The notes under the pieces: model-generated | Seen by the model: only the letters and a program-made list of their open reading frames with translations | Told to the model about the DNA's origin: nothing | Database searches by the model: none | Source: Epiperipatus broadwayi | Taxonomy: Eukaryota; Onychophora; Udeonychophora; Euonychophora; Peripatidae | Assembly (NCBI GenBank): GCA_028023455.1 | Contig: JAQFVV010012495.1 | Coordinates: 3,798,516 to 3,862,515 of the forward strand | DNA length: 64,000 bases | Direction of reading: 5' to 3' | Made by a program: the position numbers and the translations under genes | In this document: positions 24,597 to 38,582 of the stretch, piece after piece | How positions within the stretch are numbered: the stretch's first letter is position 1 | Layout: each line of letters starts with the position of its first letter

Positions 24597-25998
24597 ATGA
24601 TTAAGTATTCATCATTAGTGGAAAAGATATTATTCTTCCATGAGGGCAAAACATGTGCTTATATAGAAAAAAAAATGGCAAAGTTATATACCAAATGTCT
24701 AAATGATAAAAATGTACCAAATGATTGGAATAATGCAGTATTAATATTAATATTTAAAAAGGTGATAAAGAAGATATTAGAAATTACAGACTTATCAGTC
24801 TTTTATCAGTTTTATACAAAACTTTTACCAAGATAATTACAACTCATCTACAAAAAACATTGGATTTCCACCAACTGAAAGAACAAGCTAGATTTAAAAG
24901 TGGTTTTAGTACAGTAGATTGCATCCAAGTATTGATGAGTTGCCATTATGCTTTGGATTTGTATATTATGAAAAGATATTTGATTCTATAAGCATTTCTT
25001 CAGTGATTAAAACATTGAATCATCAAGGTATACATCCAGAATATTGTCATATTTTAAAGAATATTTCTAAAAATGCAACAGCAACAATTAGATTACATAA
25101 TGATACTAGGAATTTTAACATCGAGAATGGTATAAGACAGGGTGACACCATATCTCCAAAATGTTTTACTGCAGTGTTGCAAGAAGTAATGGATTAAAAT
25201 GGGAAGCTAAAGGAATGAAAGTAAATGGAGATTATTTAAAACATTTAGATTTTGCAGATGATGTAGTTATTTTTGCAAACAATGTTTTAAAGCTGTAGTA
25301 AATGTTGCAGGAGTTATCAGAGGAAAGTAGGACTAAAGATAAATGTTAAAAAGACTAAAGTAATGTTTAATGGATTTTCTCAAAATATGAAAATTAAGAT
25401 TGATTATGATGAGTTAGAAGAAGTTAACAGTTACAAATACCTTGGTCAGATTATTAATACAGATGGAAATGTAATGGATGACATTACTCATATAATTAAA
25501 GTTTGTTGAAGTGCTTTCAGTAGAAATAACTTAATGTTTGAAAAGGAAGGTTTTTAATAAATGTGTTTTACTAGTTCTTACCTATGGATCTGAGACTTGA
25601 ACACTTAAGAGTAATACAGAGACTTCAGATGACCAAAGAAGAGTGGAGATATGCATGTTAGGAATAACAAAAAGAGATTGAAAATGCAATATATGGATAA
25701 GAGAACAAGTAAGTGTTACTGACATTGTTGAACGAATTAAAAAACTGAAGTAGAGTTGGGCTGGACATATTGGTAGAAGAAATGATAATAAATGGACAAT
25801 TGAAATCTTAAACTGGATTCCAAGAGATTTAAAAGATCCAGAAAGAGACGACATGTGAGATGGATGAATGGATGAAATAAGAAAGTATGCAGGGGTGATG
25901 TGTAGAAGAAAGATTAGAGATCAGGGAAGATAGATTGAACTTGGAGACACCTTCATCCAGCAGTGGATTGATAATGGTTGATCATGATGATGATGATG
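24597..25998 (+). pseudogene. RTE-like LINE remnant, best-preserved reverse transcriptase
   Basis: This is the clearest LINE copy in the window. It has reverse transcriptase landmarks in order. KLYTKCLNDKNVPNDWNNAV lies near 24677-24740. A degraded SLLYKLFTKI-type region follows near 24800, and a KSGFSTVD-type region near 24900. A FGFVYYEKIFDSI region lies near 24955, IENGIRQGDTISPKCFTA at 25120-25175, and LDFADDVVIFANN near 25245 (the catalytic FADD box). SYKYLGQIINTDGN lies near 25430, WAGHIGRRNDNKWTI near 25755, and a terminal QQWIDNG near 25965. The 3' end is a short GATGATGATG tail. Several frameshifts and stops break it into ORFs of 80-92 codons. The 5' endonuclease half is missing, as is usual for 5'-truncated LINEs. 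Only the family assignment to RTE is uncertain. Confidence 0.85.
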
Positions 25999-26620
25999 CT
26001 TATATAAATAAAACAAGAGAGCATTATTCCTATAGGAATTTGTCCCCACTTTCTAGCATAAATTCATTCATTCATATCAGAAGAAATTCTGCTGGATCAA
26101 TGAAAAGCTCCTAAATTCTTTCATATATATACATTACATTTACCTAAATATAAAGTAATAATACATTATATATATATATTGATAATTTTCTAATTTAAAT
26201 TTGATGTTTTTATTATTATTGTGACTACATAAGCTTCCAAAAAAAAACAATTTTTTTTTTTTTTGTTTTATGCAAATATAAAAAAAAAAAACATTAGCTT
26301 ATAAAATAATAATTTTCTTTGTTTATAAGAAACAGTAGGTGGCTAACAATAACTTTATCATTTAATTAAATTTAGGAATAAATATTTGAAGAAAGTATGC
26401 TTTGAATGGCAAGAATGTTTTTTTTATAGCTAATGTATAGACAGCATTTCCCTTTAAACTTCAGATTTTAAAAAATGTTTTAATGTGTTCCCATTTCTTT
26501 TTTTTTCTTTTAATACATTAAATACATATTTTTGTCCAGTAATATTAGCCACTGAGTAATGCATATTCGTATTTCTCCTTATAAAAATTTAGATGAAAGC
26601 CGATTCCAGTTCACTTGAAT
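25999..26620. other. AT-rich DNA, no gene recognised
   Basis: Low-complexity A and T runs; nothing supported. Confidence 0.5.
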
Positions 26621-26624
26621 TCAG

Positions 26625-26745
26625 CATTGAATGGTTTGTCACTGGAAAGTCAGGTGATATTCATGTGAGATTTAAGTTTTAATCAATGAACCTTTTGCTC
26701 TTGAATCCATCGCACTACTACTGAACCAAACGATTCAGGGCAATA
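26625..26745 (-). mobile_element. SINE-like tRNA-derived repeat (family E), weak copy
   Basis: On the minus strand tggttcagtagtagtgcgat resembles the A-box and D-arm region of the family E copy at 19313. An accattcaatg block at the opposite end resembles the family 3' tail. Internal similarity is low. Confidence 0.3.
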
Positions 26746-27772
26746 TAAATAATGCTGTTCAGTCTATATTTGGGAAGATTTCGGTATATTACTAACCTAT
26801 AACATCTCACATTTAGTAATGTGGAAAAAAATCAGATAACTATTGCAAAAAAAATTCAATACAAAAATTTCCCAAATGTAATTAATTTTAAAGCTGAAAT
26901 ATAAAAAATATACATTCATAAAATGAATTTAATTAATATTTATTTCTTATTAAAAAAGGTATACGAAGAATCTGATTTCAGAATACAATTTTATTTCTTG
27001 AGGTAAGCAAAAAAATATTTAATTATTTCAAATTTGCCTTAAGGGTTATTTTTGTAATGTTTTTTGTTTTGTTTTGTTTGTTTTTTTTTAAAAAAAAGTG
27101 AACTCAGCTTATTTTAATTAGCATTCAGGTAGATTAAATAAAAAGATAAAAAATAAATGCAAAATAATTTGTAAATGTGCCAAAAATATTATAAAACATT
27201 AAATAATTTTTAAAATACACCCATAGGGTTGAAATATTTTTTTGATATTAGAAATATAATTTTACTGATACAATATATGTATGCAAATGCATGCAAGTAT
27301 TGTGTATATAGTTCATTTTTATTATTATTTTAAATAAATTGAAAACCATTTAGTATGAATGCTAAACATTCATTCACAGTAAAGACATTAAATCAAAAAA
27401 TATTTTATTTTCATTAAAAGTGTTGTAATCAGAGTGATTAAAAAATCAATGTATTTTGATAAAAATTTAATTTTATTAAAATGTAATATTCCTGGCAGAA
27501 ATAATTAAGTTAATAAAAAATAATTTGTGAAGAAAAAAGAAGGTAGAACATTATTAATCTGGCAACTACTATGATTCTAACAAAACTTGCACCCCTTCAA
27601 ACATTGATGATTGCCAGATTTTATTTTAGCAAAGGTTGTAATTTAGTTAAAAATCTTTTTATTTAATCTTACATACACACTTTTTTTCAAAAAAAATGCA
27701 GATACATAATATATACATATTAAAATAAACACATTTAAATAAATTACTGGGTTTCTATTATACCTTTTGTCT

Positions 27773-27873
27773 AAAAAAAAATGTGTTGTCAAGCATTGTT
27801 GGTCGAGTTGTCCCGGGTTAGCGGGTTCGCTTCCCGGCTGATGCTATGACACACGAGGAAAAAAAAATGTGTT
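27773..27873 (+). mobile_element. Short tRNA-like retroposon, copy 2, with perfect 15-nt target duplication
   Basis: The insert 27788-27858 is flanked by a perfect direct repeat: nine A then tgtgtt, at 27773-27787 and 27859-27873. It has an A-box-like tggtcgagttg (27800-27810) and a B box ggttcgcttcc (27824-27834). The ends pair as gtcaagcat with atgctatgac (27841-27850), with a single bulged base at the same place as copy 1. Relative to copy 1 the stem carries a G-to-A change on the 5' side and the matching C-to-T change on the 3' side, so base pairing is kept. Confidence 0.8.
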
Positions 27874-29471
27874 CTCTTTTGCAGTATGTGGTAACTTTTT
27901 TAAAATTAGATTTCAATAAAGAAAAAGAAGTTGAAGTAAATTTCCTAATTAGTGTATTTTTATTTCTTTACTTTATATATAAATAAACGTGCAGAATATA
28001 CGTCTAAAACATAGTAAAATTAATATACACTTTATATTTAAAATTAAAGTTATCAAGCAACATTGAGGTGCTTTGAAGACACAGTAAATTTTTAATGAAA
28101 GGAAATAAGATATGTATTGTTAAAATGTTTATCTAATTAAAATTGCTAAATCAGGAAAAGTTTGAAAACCAAGAATAATAAAACAATAGTACTACACCTG
28201 TATAAAATAAAGTTTTAATATATATTGGTTAATTATTAATATTAACACAATTTCAAATATTTTTTTAATATTGTAAATACTAATTTTTATACTACTAAAA
28301 TGTCATGCTATAAATTTAAATAACTGACAATACTATAATTTGGATGGGTGTAAGTGTAATATGACTAATTTAGCATTATTCTACAAAAATTATACCCCCC
28401 CCCCCAATAAAAATCCCAAACATCAATAAATTACATGTTAAATTATAAATACTAAGAATTTGTAATAAGAATATCTACAAATAAAAACTAAAACTATAAA
28501 TCTCAAATGGGATTTAGAAGTATACTTAACTGAAAAATTTTATTTGTGAAACTTTAATTTCATATTTATTACATCTTGATGATATAAGTCCTCATTAAAG
28601 TTTGTGATATAATAACTAAAACTAAGGTATTGCATAAATCATGATAATCATAGTCAAATTATGTCCAGCGTATTTTCATGTAATGATAATAGCCTGAAGT
28701 ATAAAGCCCTCAATTTGCCATATTTGCTGTGCTGGTACACAAACTTCTTAGAAGAGATAAAACCATTCGATTATTAGTACTATTATTAATGACAGTTATG
28801 ACTGATAATAATTAAATGTTAATACTTGATTATAATAGTCAATTACCTAATTCCTGTACCTATTTTTTGGGTAAACAATTTAATATATATATAATTTTAA
28901 ACGAAACACACACACAAAAAAAAATCTTACATTATATGTTAAATTACCAATTCATATTAAGTTATAAAACATAGAAATAATTTACTTTATCTCAAAATCT
29001 ATCTTTGATAAACTATAAACTATTTCAATAAGTTAATCTCTTACAAAAATTAGCGGATTCTGACTAGGAACCTCCAGTAAACAAATTTTGATTTATTAAT
29101 CATTCATAAGAAAAAAGTTTAGAGAATTTTTTTTTTTATTATTTGTTCAACATAATATTAGAAATATAACATCCAAGCCTTCATTAGTGAACACCTTAAT
29201 GATTTTGTCACATGAAGCTAAGAAATCCCACACGAAATAATCAATTAAGGTTTATTTATAAATATAGATGTTTATGATCCAAACATTACAAAGACTAGAT
29301 TCAAATAGAATTATGGAAAAAAACTAATTTATTTATAACTAATATTAATTTCCATTATAGATACAAATATCAAATATTTAATATTCACAACATTACATCT
29401 AAAAAATTTAAAAAAATTAGTTCCTTCTGTCTACTAATCTAATACCATCTATTATTAGTTTTTGTAAGCAG
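27874..29471. other. AT-rich DNA, no gene recognised
   Basis: A C-homopolymer of 11 bases lies at about 28395. Nothing else is supported. Confidence 0.5.
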
Positions 29472-32066
29472 AAAATGATTCTCAACCTGTGGGGTATGGA
29501 CCCTAGGGGAGCATAAAATAATAAAAGAGTGGGCACAAACATATGAAAATAAATAAAAAATTTGCAAAAGAAACAACAACTAATAATTGAAACCAAAATA
29601 AGAAAAGATGCATTCTGTTAATATAAAAATAAAATGTCACCCTTAAGAAAATAGATAAATACATATAAATAGCACAAAAGTTATTTTGAATTAATTACAT
29701 TAATGGTTTCCTTGAGCTGTTTTGAAGAGCAAAACTCTTCATATAAAGGTGTTATATTTGAAACTGACACTCTTGAGTTCTCTTTTCCTATTTAGTTAAG
29801 ACCTTTATTTTATCTTCAATGCAGCTACTTCAGAAAATTCTCTTTCCCAAAAATAAGACATAGGAAAATGTGAAACATACAAAACGCTCTTTCTTTCAGG
29901 ACAGAAAATTGATCATTTAGTCTAGCCCAAAATTCAAACAATTACTTATTACTTAATTGCTTTTTAATTTCATGACCTGTTATGAAGTCTGTAAATAGTT
30001 CTTGATCTGCAATTTAGAGTTGTTCAGGAGTATTTTAAAATAGATCCTTGACCAACTCGTATCTTGCTATTAAGTTTTCATTGTTTATAAAATACCTTCT
30101 AAAATTTAGAATCAATATGGTTAAATAATTTTCAATAGTGGCAAATAAAACTTTAATGAGTTTTTCATCAAATGTATAGGTGTTAAGAAATTCATTTGCA
30201 TTTGTAAACACTACTAAATTTTTTTTGCTTATGTTTGTGTTCCATAATTCCAGATTTTACAAAAAACATTTACTTTGTCACTTATGTCCAATATAGTTCC
30301 TTGTAGTTGAAGATCAATTTCATTATAAATATGCTTCCTGGCAAATTTCCTCTTTTAAAAATATTGTGATTTTATCGCTTAATTTACAAACACATAATAA
30401 AAATTTGCTACATGATAACCACCTTGTTTTACAGGAAAAAAGTAAGCAGAATATTCTGCATCTATCTGTTTGCAAAACACAGTAAAAAGTCTTGACTTTA
30501 AAGGCATCATTTTTATATAATTCATGAGTTACAACTGTTGTTAGCACAATGTTCACAGCAGGACTCATTTCTTTGAAAGCAAGGGCTTTTCTGTGAATTA
30601 TGCAATGTGTCCAAATAGTCTGAAAAGATTTTTGCCTTGCACATGCTCTGAAACCTTCTGGACATTGCTCAAGTACCATCTGTAAATATTCTGACACAGT
30701 TTTCCCATCATATGTTTGCAATAATTAAAAATATATCCAATAATTGAATATTCCAGATGCTGTAAGTCAGTTTTCTATGAGTTTACAAAACAACAGATCA
30801 TCAACTGCTGATATTCCACTGTAAATTTGAACATAAACAAATACACTCTTGTTGCTATATGTTGCCTCATCAAGCTGAATTAAAAAAAATCTATCACACA
30901 AAATTTGGATAAACATTGTTCTATATTTTCAGATATATTGCCAACTCAACAAGCAATAATATCATTTGATAAAGGAATGATTGTATTTGTTTGGAAAAAT
31001 TATGTCCAAGAATAATTTCTACAATTTGAAATTGAAGCCAGCAGAATGAGTTCTTATCCAATAGTGTGTGATTTTTTGTATCTGCCTATTTGATATGCAA
31101 CTATTTGTAGGAAGCTAGAAGAGGTTTTTCATTAATAAACAAGACTTTTTTAAAAATAAATATTTGTTTTTCAGATGATTTTAGTTTTATTTATTAATAT
31201 ATTCACTATGAACTGTTTCCAAATGTCATTTAAGCTTGTTGGGTTTCATGCTATCTGCTGCCAAAATTTTCATACAAATAACACACAGATTTCTCCTCAT
31301 CATTTACTTCAGTTGTTATGAATACAAAATTTAAATTCATCAGACTATTTTCATGATTTAACCTTCAGAATTACATTTTTCTGTGCATTTGTTGATACTT
31401 CACAATCATCCAATGTTTATTTGTACCTTTTATGCTTGAAAATTGCTTATTTTTACAATGCAGATTAATTATGCCTATCTAGTAATCAAGTCAAACATGC
31501 TCAATATCAATCCTACAGAAATTACAGCGATAGCTAAACACAACTTATATTTATATTAGCATGTGCATCTCCTGCATCTCTAGAATGTTCATGACAGATC
31601 GGAACTTCTCATGAAAACATGAGAAATATGATGGAGCAACAGTGTTGCCAAGGATATTTCTCTATCATGCAAAATTTTACCTTGTTACTACATATCAGCA
31701 GCAAAAGAAAAATAAATATAGAAAAAATATATTAGGGCTCCAAAAAATTATTGGAAGGGGTTCACATTTAAAGCTGATACAGAAAGTTGGGTCCCAAATA
31801 AGAAGTCAATATCTACTGGTTTATTCAGTAGTAAGCTAAAAAAAAATCACATGGTATTAACATTTAGCAACAAGAAAAAGCAATCTACAATTAGAATAAA
31901 ACTGATGTTATTAAAATATATAGTTACTAGGCTGGTATCAGATTTATAAAGCTGTTCAGGCAAACTGATTTCAATTCAAAACAAGTTGTTTTTTTTTAAT
32001 TTAAAGCTATTAATTAGCTTGACAGTTAAAAAAAAGGGGGACAGTTAATAATGGCTTTGAGAACCA
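29472..32066 (-). mobile_element. hAT transposon relic with ZBED5-like transposase
   Basis: Both ends show hAT-like terminal inverted repeats: tgattctcaacctgtgggg near the left edge and, inverted, tggttctcaaagcc near 32050. The body is a decayed transposase on the minus strand (see the next entry). An 8-bp target duplication typical of hAT elements is not evident, so the exact edges are approximate. The right end abuts a family A fragment. Confidence 0.65.
29690..31450 (-). pseudogene. hAT-family transposase pseudogene (ZBED5/FAM200-like)
   Basis: On the minus strand, domains follow the order of the hAT proteins related to ZBED5. A degraded BED zinc-finger region (L-DIWKQF stretch) lies near 31230. 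YQIGRYKKSHTIG-ELILLA lies near 31040-31100, IPLSNDIIAC near 30970, and LIQLDEATYSNKSVFVYVQI near 30850 (the first catalytic Asp lies in the LQLDES motif of the family). An open stretch at 30323-30721 holds RACARQKSFQTIWTHCIIHR, the HC-LHR motif, and TRWLSCSKFL near 30410. The C-terminal dimerisation region, FEFWARLNDQFSVLKERAF, lies near 29900. Multiple stops and frameshifts and loss of the CTDGAPAM segment show that it is inactive. Hosts in several phyla carry such elements. Confidence 0.8.
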
Positions 32067-32084
32067 TAGTTACTATATTGGTTC

Positions 32085-32190
32085 CTGTTTTGAATCCAAA
32101 GCTCTCATTGATAAACTAAGAACAAGAAACTGGTCTGGGAATAGTTGTACTACCTTCTGATAACTACTGATTATTCAAGCTTACAATAAA
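32085..32190 (+). repeat. Family A fragment, diverged
   Basis: Retains the family A order: aatccaaagctct, actaagaacaagaaactggt then ctggg, and ctaccttctgataactactg. About 100 bp of one arm remain. Confidence 0.5.
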
Positions 32191-32229
32191 TGCCACTAGA
32201 CTTGAAGAGAGGTGGTTGCATTTGTTCTT

Positions 32230-35200
32230 TATAGATATCACACCTGTAGCAAGTTTTTTATAAATTTACATTTTCATTTGTAACATATAGTGGCCATGTC
32301 TCTAATATAAGAATATTCTTATCTTACTGCCAAACTAATATTGAAATAAGTACTTTCTGTAATGACTGCTTTATATAAGAGCATACTTTTTTTTATTAGA
32401 AAAGTGATAATCCTTCACCATCTTTAGAAAAATACTAAGCAATAGTTTTTATATAAAATGATTGTATGTACAATATGAGCATAAAAATGAAGGATTTGTT
32501 CAGAATTCATACAATATATTTAAATACAGATGAATGCTATATTTTAATGATAGTTGTGAGCAAAAATTAAATATGAGAAAAGTAATTTTTATAATTTATT
32601 TACCACTTCTGACCTATATATATTTAATATGTGGCATTTTAAAAAAAATAAAAGGCAAAATAAAAGACTTGGTTAAAATCCACTATATTAAAATAAACTG
32701 TAATACATAATTTCCTGTGATTTTCTATAATAAAAAAACAAGGAAGTGAAATATTTCAGTAATTACAAAGATTAACAAATTATAAATATTGTGGTGACAA
32801 TCAATTTTTATTTAGGGTTTCTGAAATTTAGAGGGAAAAAATTAAACATTACATTGAAAAAATATTTATCTAATATATATATGTTGGAAGATTCATAATT
32901 AAATTAAATAATGGTGGATTCTAAAAAAAAAAATGGATTTCGTAATTTTATATTATATTTCTCTGCTTTATCAAAATACATTATGTTAACTTTTAACTAG
33001 CAATAGGCATTTAAATTAGCTTTACAATATGATATATCTATGTATTTACTTACTGATAATTTAGCACATTAAAATTTTTATGAAGCATATATTGAAAATA
33101 ATTAAATATAAATGTAGTAAATGATCTACTAATAAGATGTATTGATCCAAAATGTCTTCTAAAACTAGGTGTGCCGAATAAATAATAGAATAATATATAA
33201 TAAAAAAATATTATTCCTATAATGCATAGTGCTTAAACAGATCATCACTAAATCCAATGGCAAGTTTTGTTATAAATCAATAAAGAAAATAAACAATAGA
33301 AATGCAAAAAAAAAATTGACGTGACAAAAAAAGGAAATATTAAAAATATGATAAAACATTTCAGAACTGTAATGAGAATAATATTTTGTCACGTAAAGAG
33401 AACGTCATTTTGAAATACTTCAACATTATTAAAGGTAACTTATCGTCTAAGAGAAAAAGAAATGCATGATGGGTAGAACTGTGTACTGCCAGATCACCTG
33501 GAAGTGACAATGATAATGATGATCTACTAATTCATGAAAACATAGTTAAGTAGGCAACTCATCAAAAAATTTGTAAACAAAATTAAAAACTATCTAAAAT
33601 TCCAAAATTAAAAGTTGAGAAGTTAAAGAAAATTATAATGGCTTGCTTTGCAAGTTTCCAGCTGTTCAATCATTAAGAGGGGGAAAGCAGTAGTATAAAT
33701 AATCAACTTGAAAATAATTCATACAAGGTAAATAAATATTAAAATGCTATCATAAATTACAAGTATCATAGTTAATCACATTAACATCTAAAATGTTTAA
33801 AATTTATTTTTTGAATTAATAACTTCTATAATTGGTAATGATATTAATTGGTTTACATATTTAAAAACAAATGTCCAAAAATATTTGATAAATGATTAAT
33901 GCATCAGAAGTGATTGGTTCAGTTTAATCTTGTGGCAAAGCAATTTTATAGGCATTTCCCCCAATGCTTTTGGAAAAGGTTGCTCTTTAGTAAAATAGTA
34001 GATGGTTGGGAATTTATATCATCTAAAATGTTACTGAATAAAAAGCAAAAAATAAAGAAATAATCAAAAGAATTATATATATATATATACGTTTTTAAAT
34101 CATGATAAAAATTAACAATACTGATATTACTCAGAAAATCAAGTGATGTTTGAACACCATAATGACAAACTGAAATCAATGGTTCTCTTAAATCCAACAA
34201 ACTGGCTTTTTATTTTCTTCAACTTGGAATCTTTCCAAAAACATTAATCTCTTTTGTTTGTCACTCACAATTCCCCTAAACTAAACAAGGTGTTAAATCA
34301 TAATAAAATATTTCAGATCAAATAAAGAAAGATATTAAAATGTTTAGATTAAACCTGCCCAAAATTGCAAAACAGTAAAAATCCAGGTTAGATATACGTT
34401 GTAAGGTTGAGCTATTTTAGAGGAAAATATTCAATATCATATGGCATCATGTATATCAAATTGAAGAAATTGATGAAGAGAATAAACAATACTTTAATTT
34501 AAACTAGTCATATCTGTCTCATGTAATGCCCGTAAGAACAAACAACAATAAATCTAGAACTAACATTCAGAATAAAACCATAAAGTATCAATAAAACTAA
34601 GACAAATCTTTTTCATTAAAATCTCTTATGTTAATATGTGATTTAACATGAGCAGTTTTAAATAGTTATAAATTGTTGTCTATTTATTTTGATGAAAAAA
34701 ATAATGAATGTTGATTATGGGGAATATCATGTGCCAAATCAAAAGGAAGTATTGATAGTTTGCTTGCTTATACAATTATAGACCTATTTCAAAAAAGGCA
34801 ATTTTAATTAAAACCTTGTACATGACTAAATAACTATTAAGTTTGAAACATTAGTTGGGCATCTATAATTTGACAATTACGTAGCATTTTAAATTCTGTT
34901 TAAAATATTGTAAGTGATCAGGATGGTAACAATAAAAAAGAGATACTATGAAAATATATTCATTTTTGTAATTCTTATAAGCTCATTATAACTGAATTAT
35001 TATGAAATGGTAATGAGTAAAATTCAAAAGTTTTATAATGCACTGAGCAAGCTTTTGGCATATTACTGCCAGAATCCTAGTCATGTTTAATAGTTAAAAT
35101 TATGCCTATATATAGATGTAGTTCAATATGTAAATGAGATTTAATATATTAATGTGGCATTTAAATCTTCCATTTTCTTGATAATGGAATGCGTGAATCC

Positions 35201-36590
35201 ATTCTGCTGGAAGAATGTGGATCCTTTGCGATTGCCCAAGCCTTTTTATATTTTCTTTTTTCTGTCAACTCTTTTGGCACAAATTATTCTCACATTAGTG
35301 GGAGTGAAAGTATAGTCTGTAGTGAGCTTATGATTTAGAAAGATTGATATGTATTCATTACTCTGTATAAACATCAATTGTACCTTTTCATAATAACTCG
35401 ATTATAATAAGTTTAACAGAATTATATTATTGGATGAAAAGAGAAGTAAACATTTAGACTATTCATTATTGATAAATTAAACAAGTAAATGATTTAACCA
35501 AAAAATTAAAAAGATGTACATTTTTTATTGAAGAGGAACGAATATATTTTAAGAATATATAATGAAATGATTTGTTATTCACGAGGTTATATGACCTCTG
35601 AGCACTGAAAAAAGAGAGTTGTACTGCTAATTTTGGATCTTTAACACCCGAAGCTGGTTCTACCCATATGCAGAGTAAGCAATGGTTTAAACATTTAGGG
35701 TTCAGGGGTGCCAAGTTGACAAACTTTAAAAAAATATAAAAAAAATTCTTTAAATGTAAATGTGTAAAAAAAACTCAATATTTGATATTGTTGTACCAAA
35801 TTTTATCACTATTTTATTTTCCCAACAACATGTTTATTTTTTGACCATTTGATAAGTTTGCATACCTTTTTTCTCTTTGGTCATCAGTAAAATTTATGAA
35901 CTCTTTTTTTGTGTATGATCTGTGCATTAGCTTCTTTGCAAAAGATACTATAATCAATATGTTCAGGATGCTGTATGCCCTTAATCCATCTTCAATTTTA
36001 CCATAGACTCTAAACTATGAGAGCAAATAAGTTTTTAATTAATGCATAAAAATTAATAGAAGAAACAGTCTGCCTTGATAAAATGTTTAAAAATTATAGA
36101 GAAGTAACTTCCTTTTTAAACATAATAAGCTAGAAATCTAATTTTTTTTAATATTTTTTTTTTATATAAAACTTCATTCTCATAAACAGTGTGAATCATT
36201 TCAAATGTTACAGTTGCAGTTTTTCCCAATTTGCAACAAAATTTAATGTTAGCATATTGGTCATCATGGGATACGGTAAGAAATTCACAACTATGTTGCA
36301 TGTTGTAACTCATGATCCTGACATGCAAGTGCCTTAAAATTTTTATGCATAGCTAAACTATATCACTACCTAAACATGTTGATTCGCAGAAGGCACTAGA
36401 CGTAGCTTAGAGAACCAGTCAACCTTTCCACTAGGACACATTTTGTCTTCTTTAATGTATTGCCATTTTAATTTTCAATTAAATAGTATAAAACTATTTA
36501 ATACTACTTTTTAAGTTTTTACAATGAATTTTTAATCAAAAGTCACATTAATGATTTGTAATTATAAATTTATTTAACGCATATTGATTA
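32230..36590. other. AT-rich DNA, no gene recognised
   Basis: No supported gene over more than 4 kb. At 35704 the sequence caggggtgccaagttg resembles a hAT 5' terminus, but no matching 3' end or transposase is seen. ORFs of 70-84 codons (33946-34200, 35466-35714, 36116-36328, all minus) lack family resemblance. Confidence 0.5.
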
Positions 36591-36595
36591 CATAA

Positions 36596-36918
36596 GTAAT
36601 ATTTACTAAGGCATTAAACCTCAAGAATATGCCCTTGAAAATGTGATGGTAGGGACCTCTACAGGTCTTAACCACAAGCTTTTGTGAGTACTAATGTGAA
36701 ATAGAAATTGTGGACTTAATCAGTGAAGTATTGAATAGCTTCACACTCTCAGATCTAACCGCTTCAGCTTCACCTATTTATATAGAAAGTAGGTTGAAGT
36801 AAAGAGGGTTCCCCTCTTTTCTTCCAAAGCGTAAGCTTGTGGTAAAGACCTGTAGAGGTCCCTACCTTCACATTTTCAAGTGCACATTCTTGAGGTTTAT
36901 TGTCTTAGTAAATATTAC
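36596..36918. mobile_element. MITE, 323 bp, with inverted repeats of about 90 bp
   Basis: The left arm 36596-36684 starts gtaatatttactaaggc and ends accacaagctttt. The right arm 36826-36918 is its inverse, with few mismatches (for example gtaggggacc-type changes are absent and ggtagggacctctacaggtc is kept in both). The 140-bp centre contains its own small hairpin around cttcacctattt/aaagtaggttgaag. Target duplication is not clear. It has no ORF. Confidence 0.85.
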
Positions 36919-38580
36919 ATCTATGTGTGTATGAGAGAAACAAAAGTACATTCACCCTCAACATTTTATTTACAATCCAATATAACAGAACTGTTATGTG
37001 TTTAATTTCTACTGATATTAAATTCCACTCACTAAAAATGTCATCTCATAACTTAATGCATTTCTTTTTTTATCATTACTATTTTAAAAAATCTAATTTC
37101 ACAACAAAATGATCCAACACAATAGCATCATAATAATGATATAAAAATGATATACATCAAGATATTTTTATAGTATACAACTATTATCAAATATTTATAG
37201 ATTTTATAGATACAGAACTTTTGCTATGACTAGTAATATATATATAAAAGAACCTCACTTTTCATTGTGTAGATTAATTTTACCATAGGAAACCAAGTGC
37301 TTAAAGAGTTTTCCTAACAGTACAGAACTTGAATATTACTATTACTACAAGCAAATTTAAAGAATTGAATAAAAAAAAAGTGGCATTAGTGACAGTGACA
37401 ACAAAGAATAGGTATAAATGTACATTCAGTGTGATTAGACTTGAATTTTTTCTTAATGCACAGATGACATAGTAGAAATTGTTTACTTTGATCATAGGAT
37501 TTTTTAAGTATTAGCAGAATCCACAAAACATTTGCAATTTAATTAGTATAAAGTATTAAAACATTGAAATTAATTACACAAAATGTTGTGTTTATTAGAA
37601 ACTCTATTTAGACTTTGCGATAATATACACTTTCTTACCAAAAATGTGACTGCATGTAATTATTATGAGTGATTAATAGTATAATGGTAAGTAAAATAGC
37701 CATTAATAGCACCTTGCAATGATATCTTCCAAATAGCTTCTCATATGTAGTTGTCAGTACTCACTCAGCTCGCCATTGTTTATTGGTGAGATATGAATAA
37801 TTTCCCATTCATTTTATCCTCAAGAAAAAAATAGATAAATACTATACTTAAATATCAATTTATCGATCAATATTAGTATTTTGGGTTGTATATATATATT
37901 CAACCTGTTAAATTTAAAAACAATATCAAATTATTTAAAAAATAACAAAGCTGGAAGAATATTACTTAAATATATATATATATATTAAAAGAAAATGTAG
38001 CCAAAATTTAAAACATAAATGTCATTTCAAGTTCATTTGCTTAACTTTACAATATAGAGACATTTACCACATAATTTAAAAACTTTAAAAAAAAAAAAAC
38101 ATTATTAATTTATAACAATATTTAAAAATAATATCATGGATTATAGCGAAATGTCTTTTAATGTGTGCAAATTTACTTATCACCAGATTTTATTACTTAG
38201 GTTTCGGAAACAATTTAATCCAGCAAAATATTATTTAGTCTTACATAAATTAACATATATACATTTCGAAATTAAATAGATAAACAAAGTACAATAAATA
38301 AATTAATACATCTGAAAAACATAAATGTTTCTCTTTTAGCCTGAACATGCTCTATAAATTTGTGATTTTTTTTTTCTAAAAAGTAGCAAATGAAAAAGAA
38401 ATTTACAAACAAACTTTAAAAAACAGTATAATCAATGAAAATATATTCAAAAGATAATAATTAAATTTTGACTTCAGTTTTTTCATGATTACTGTATAAA
38501 TAAATGCTATTAAAAAGTCTATAATAGCATCACCCCCCACCCCAAATATAAAAAAAGATATAAAAACTTTAATGACTAAA
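36919..38580. other. AT-rich DNA, no gene recognised
   Basis: Nothing supported; two ORFs of 61 and 64 codons have the composition of their surroundings. Confidence 0.5.
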
Positions 38581-38582
38581 AG

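Noticed and set aside
35704-36420. Second hAT element starting caggggtgccaag
   Set aside because: Only one hAT-like end of about 15 bases was found; no matching end or transposase.
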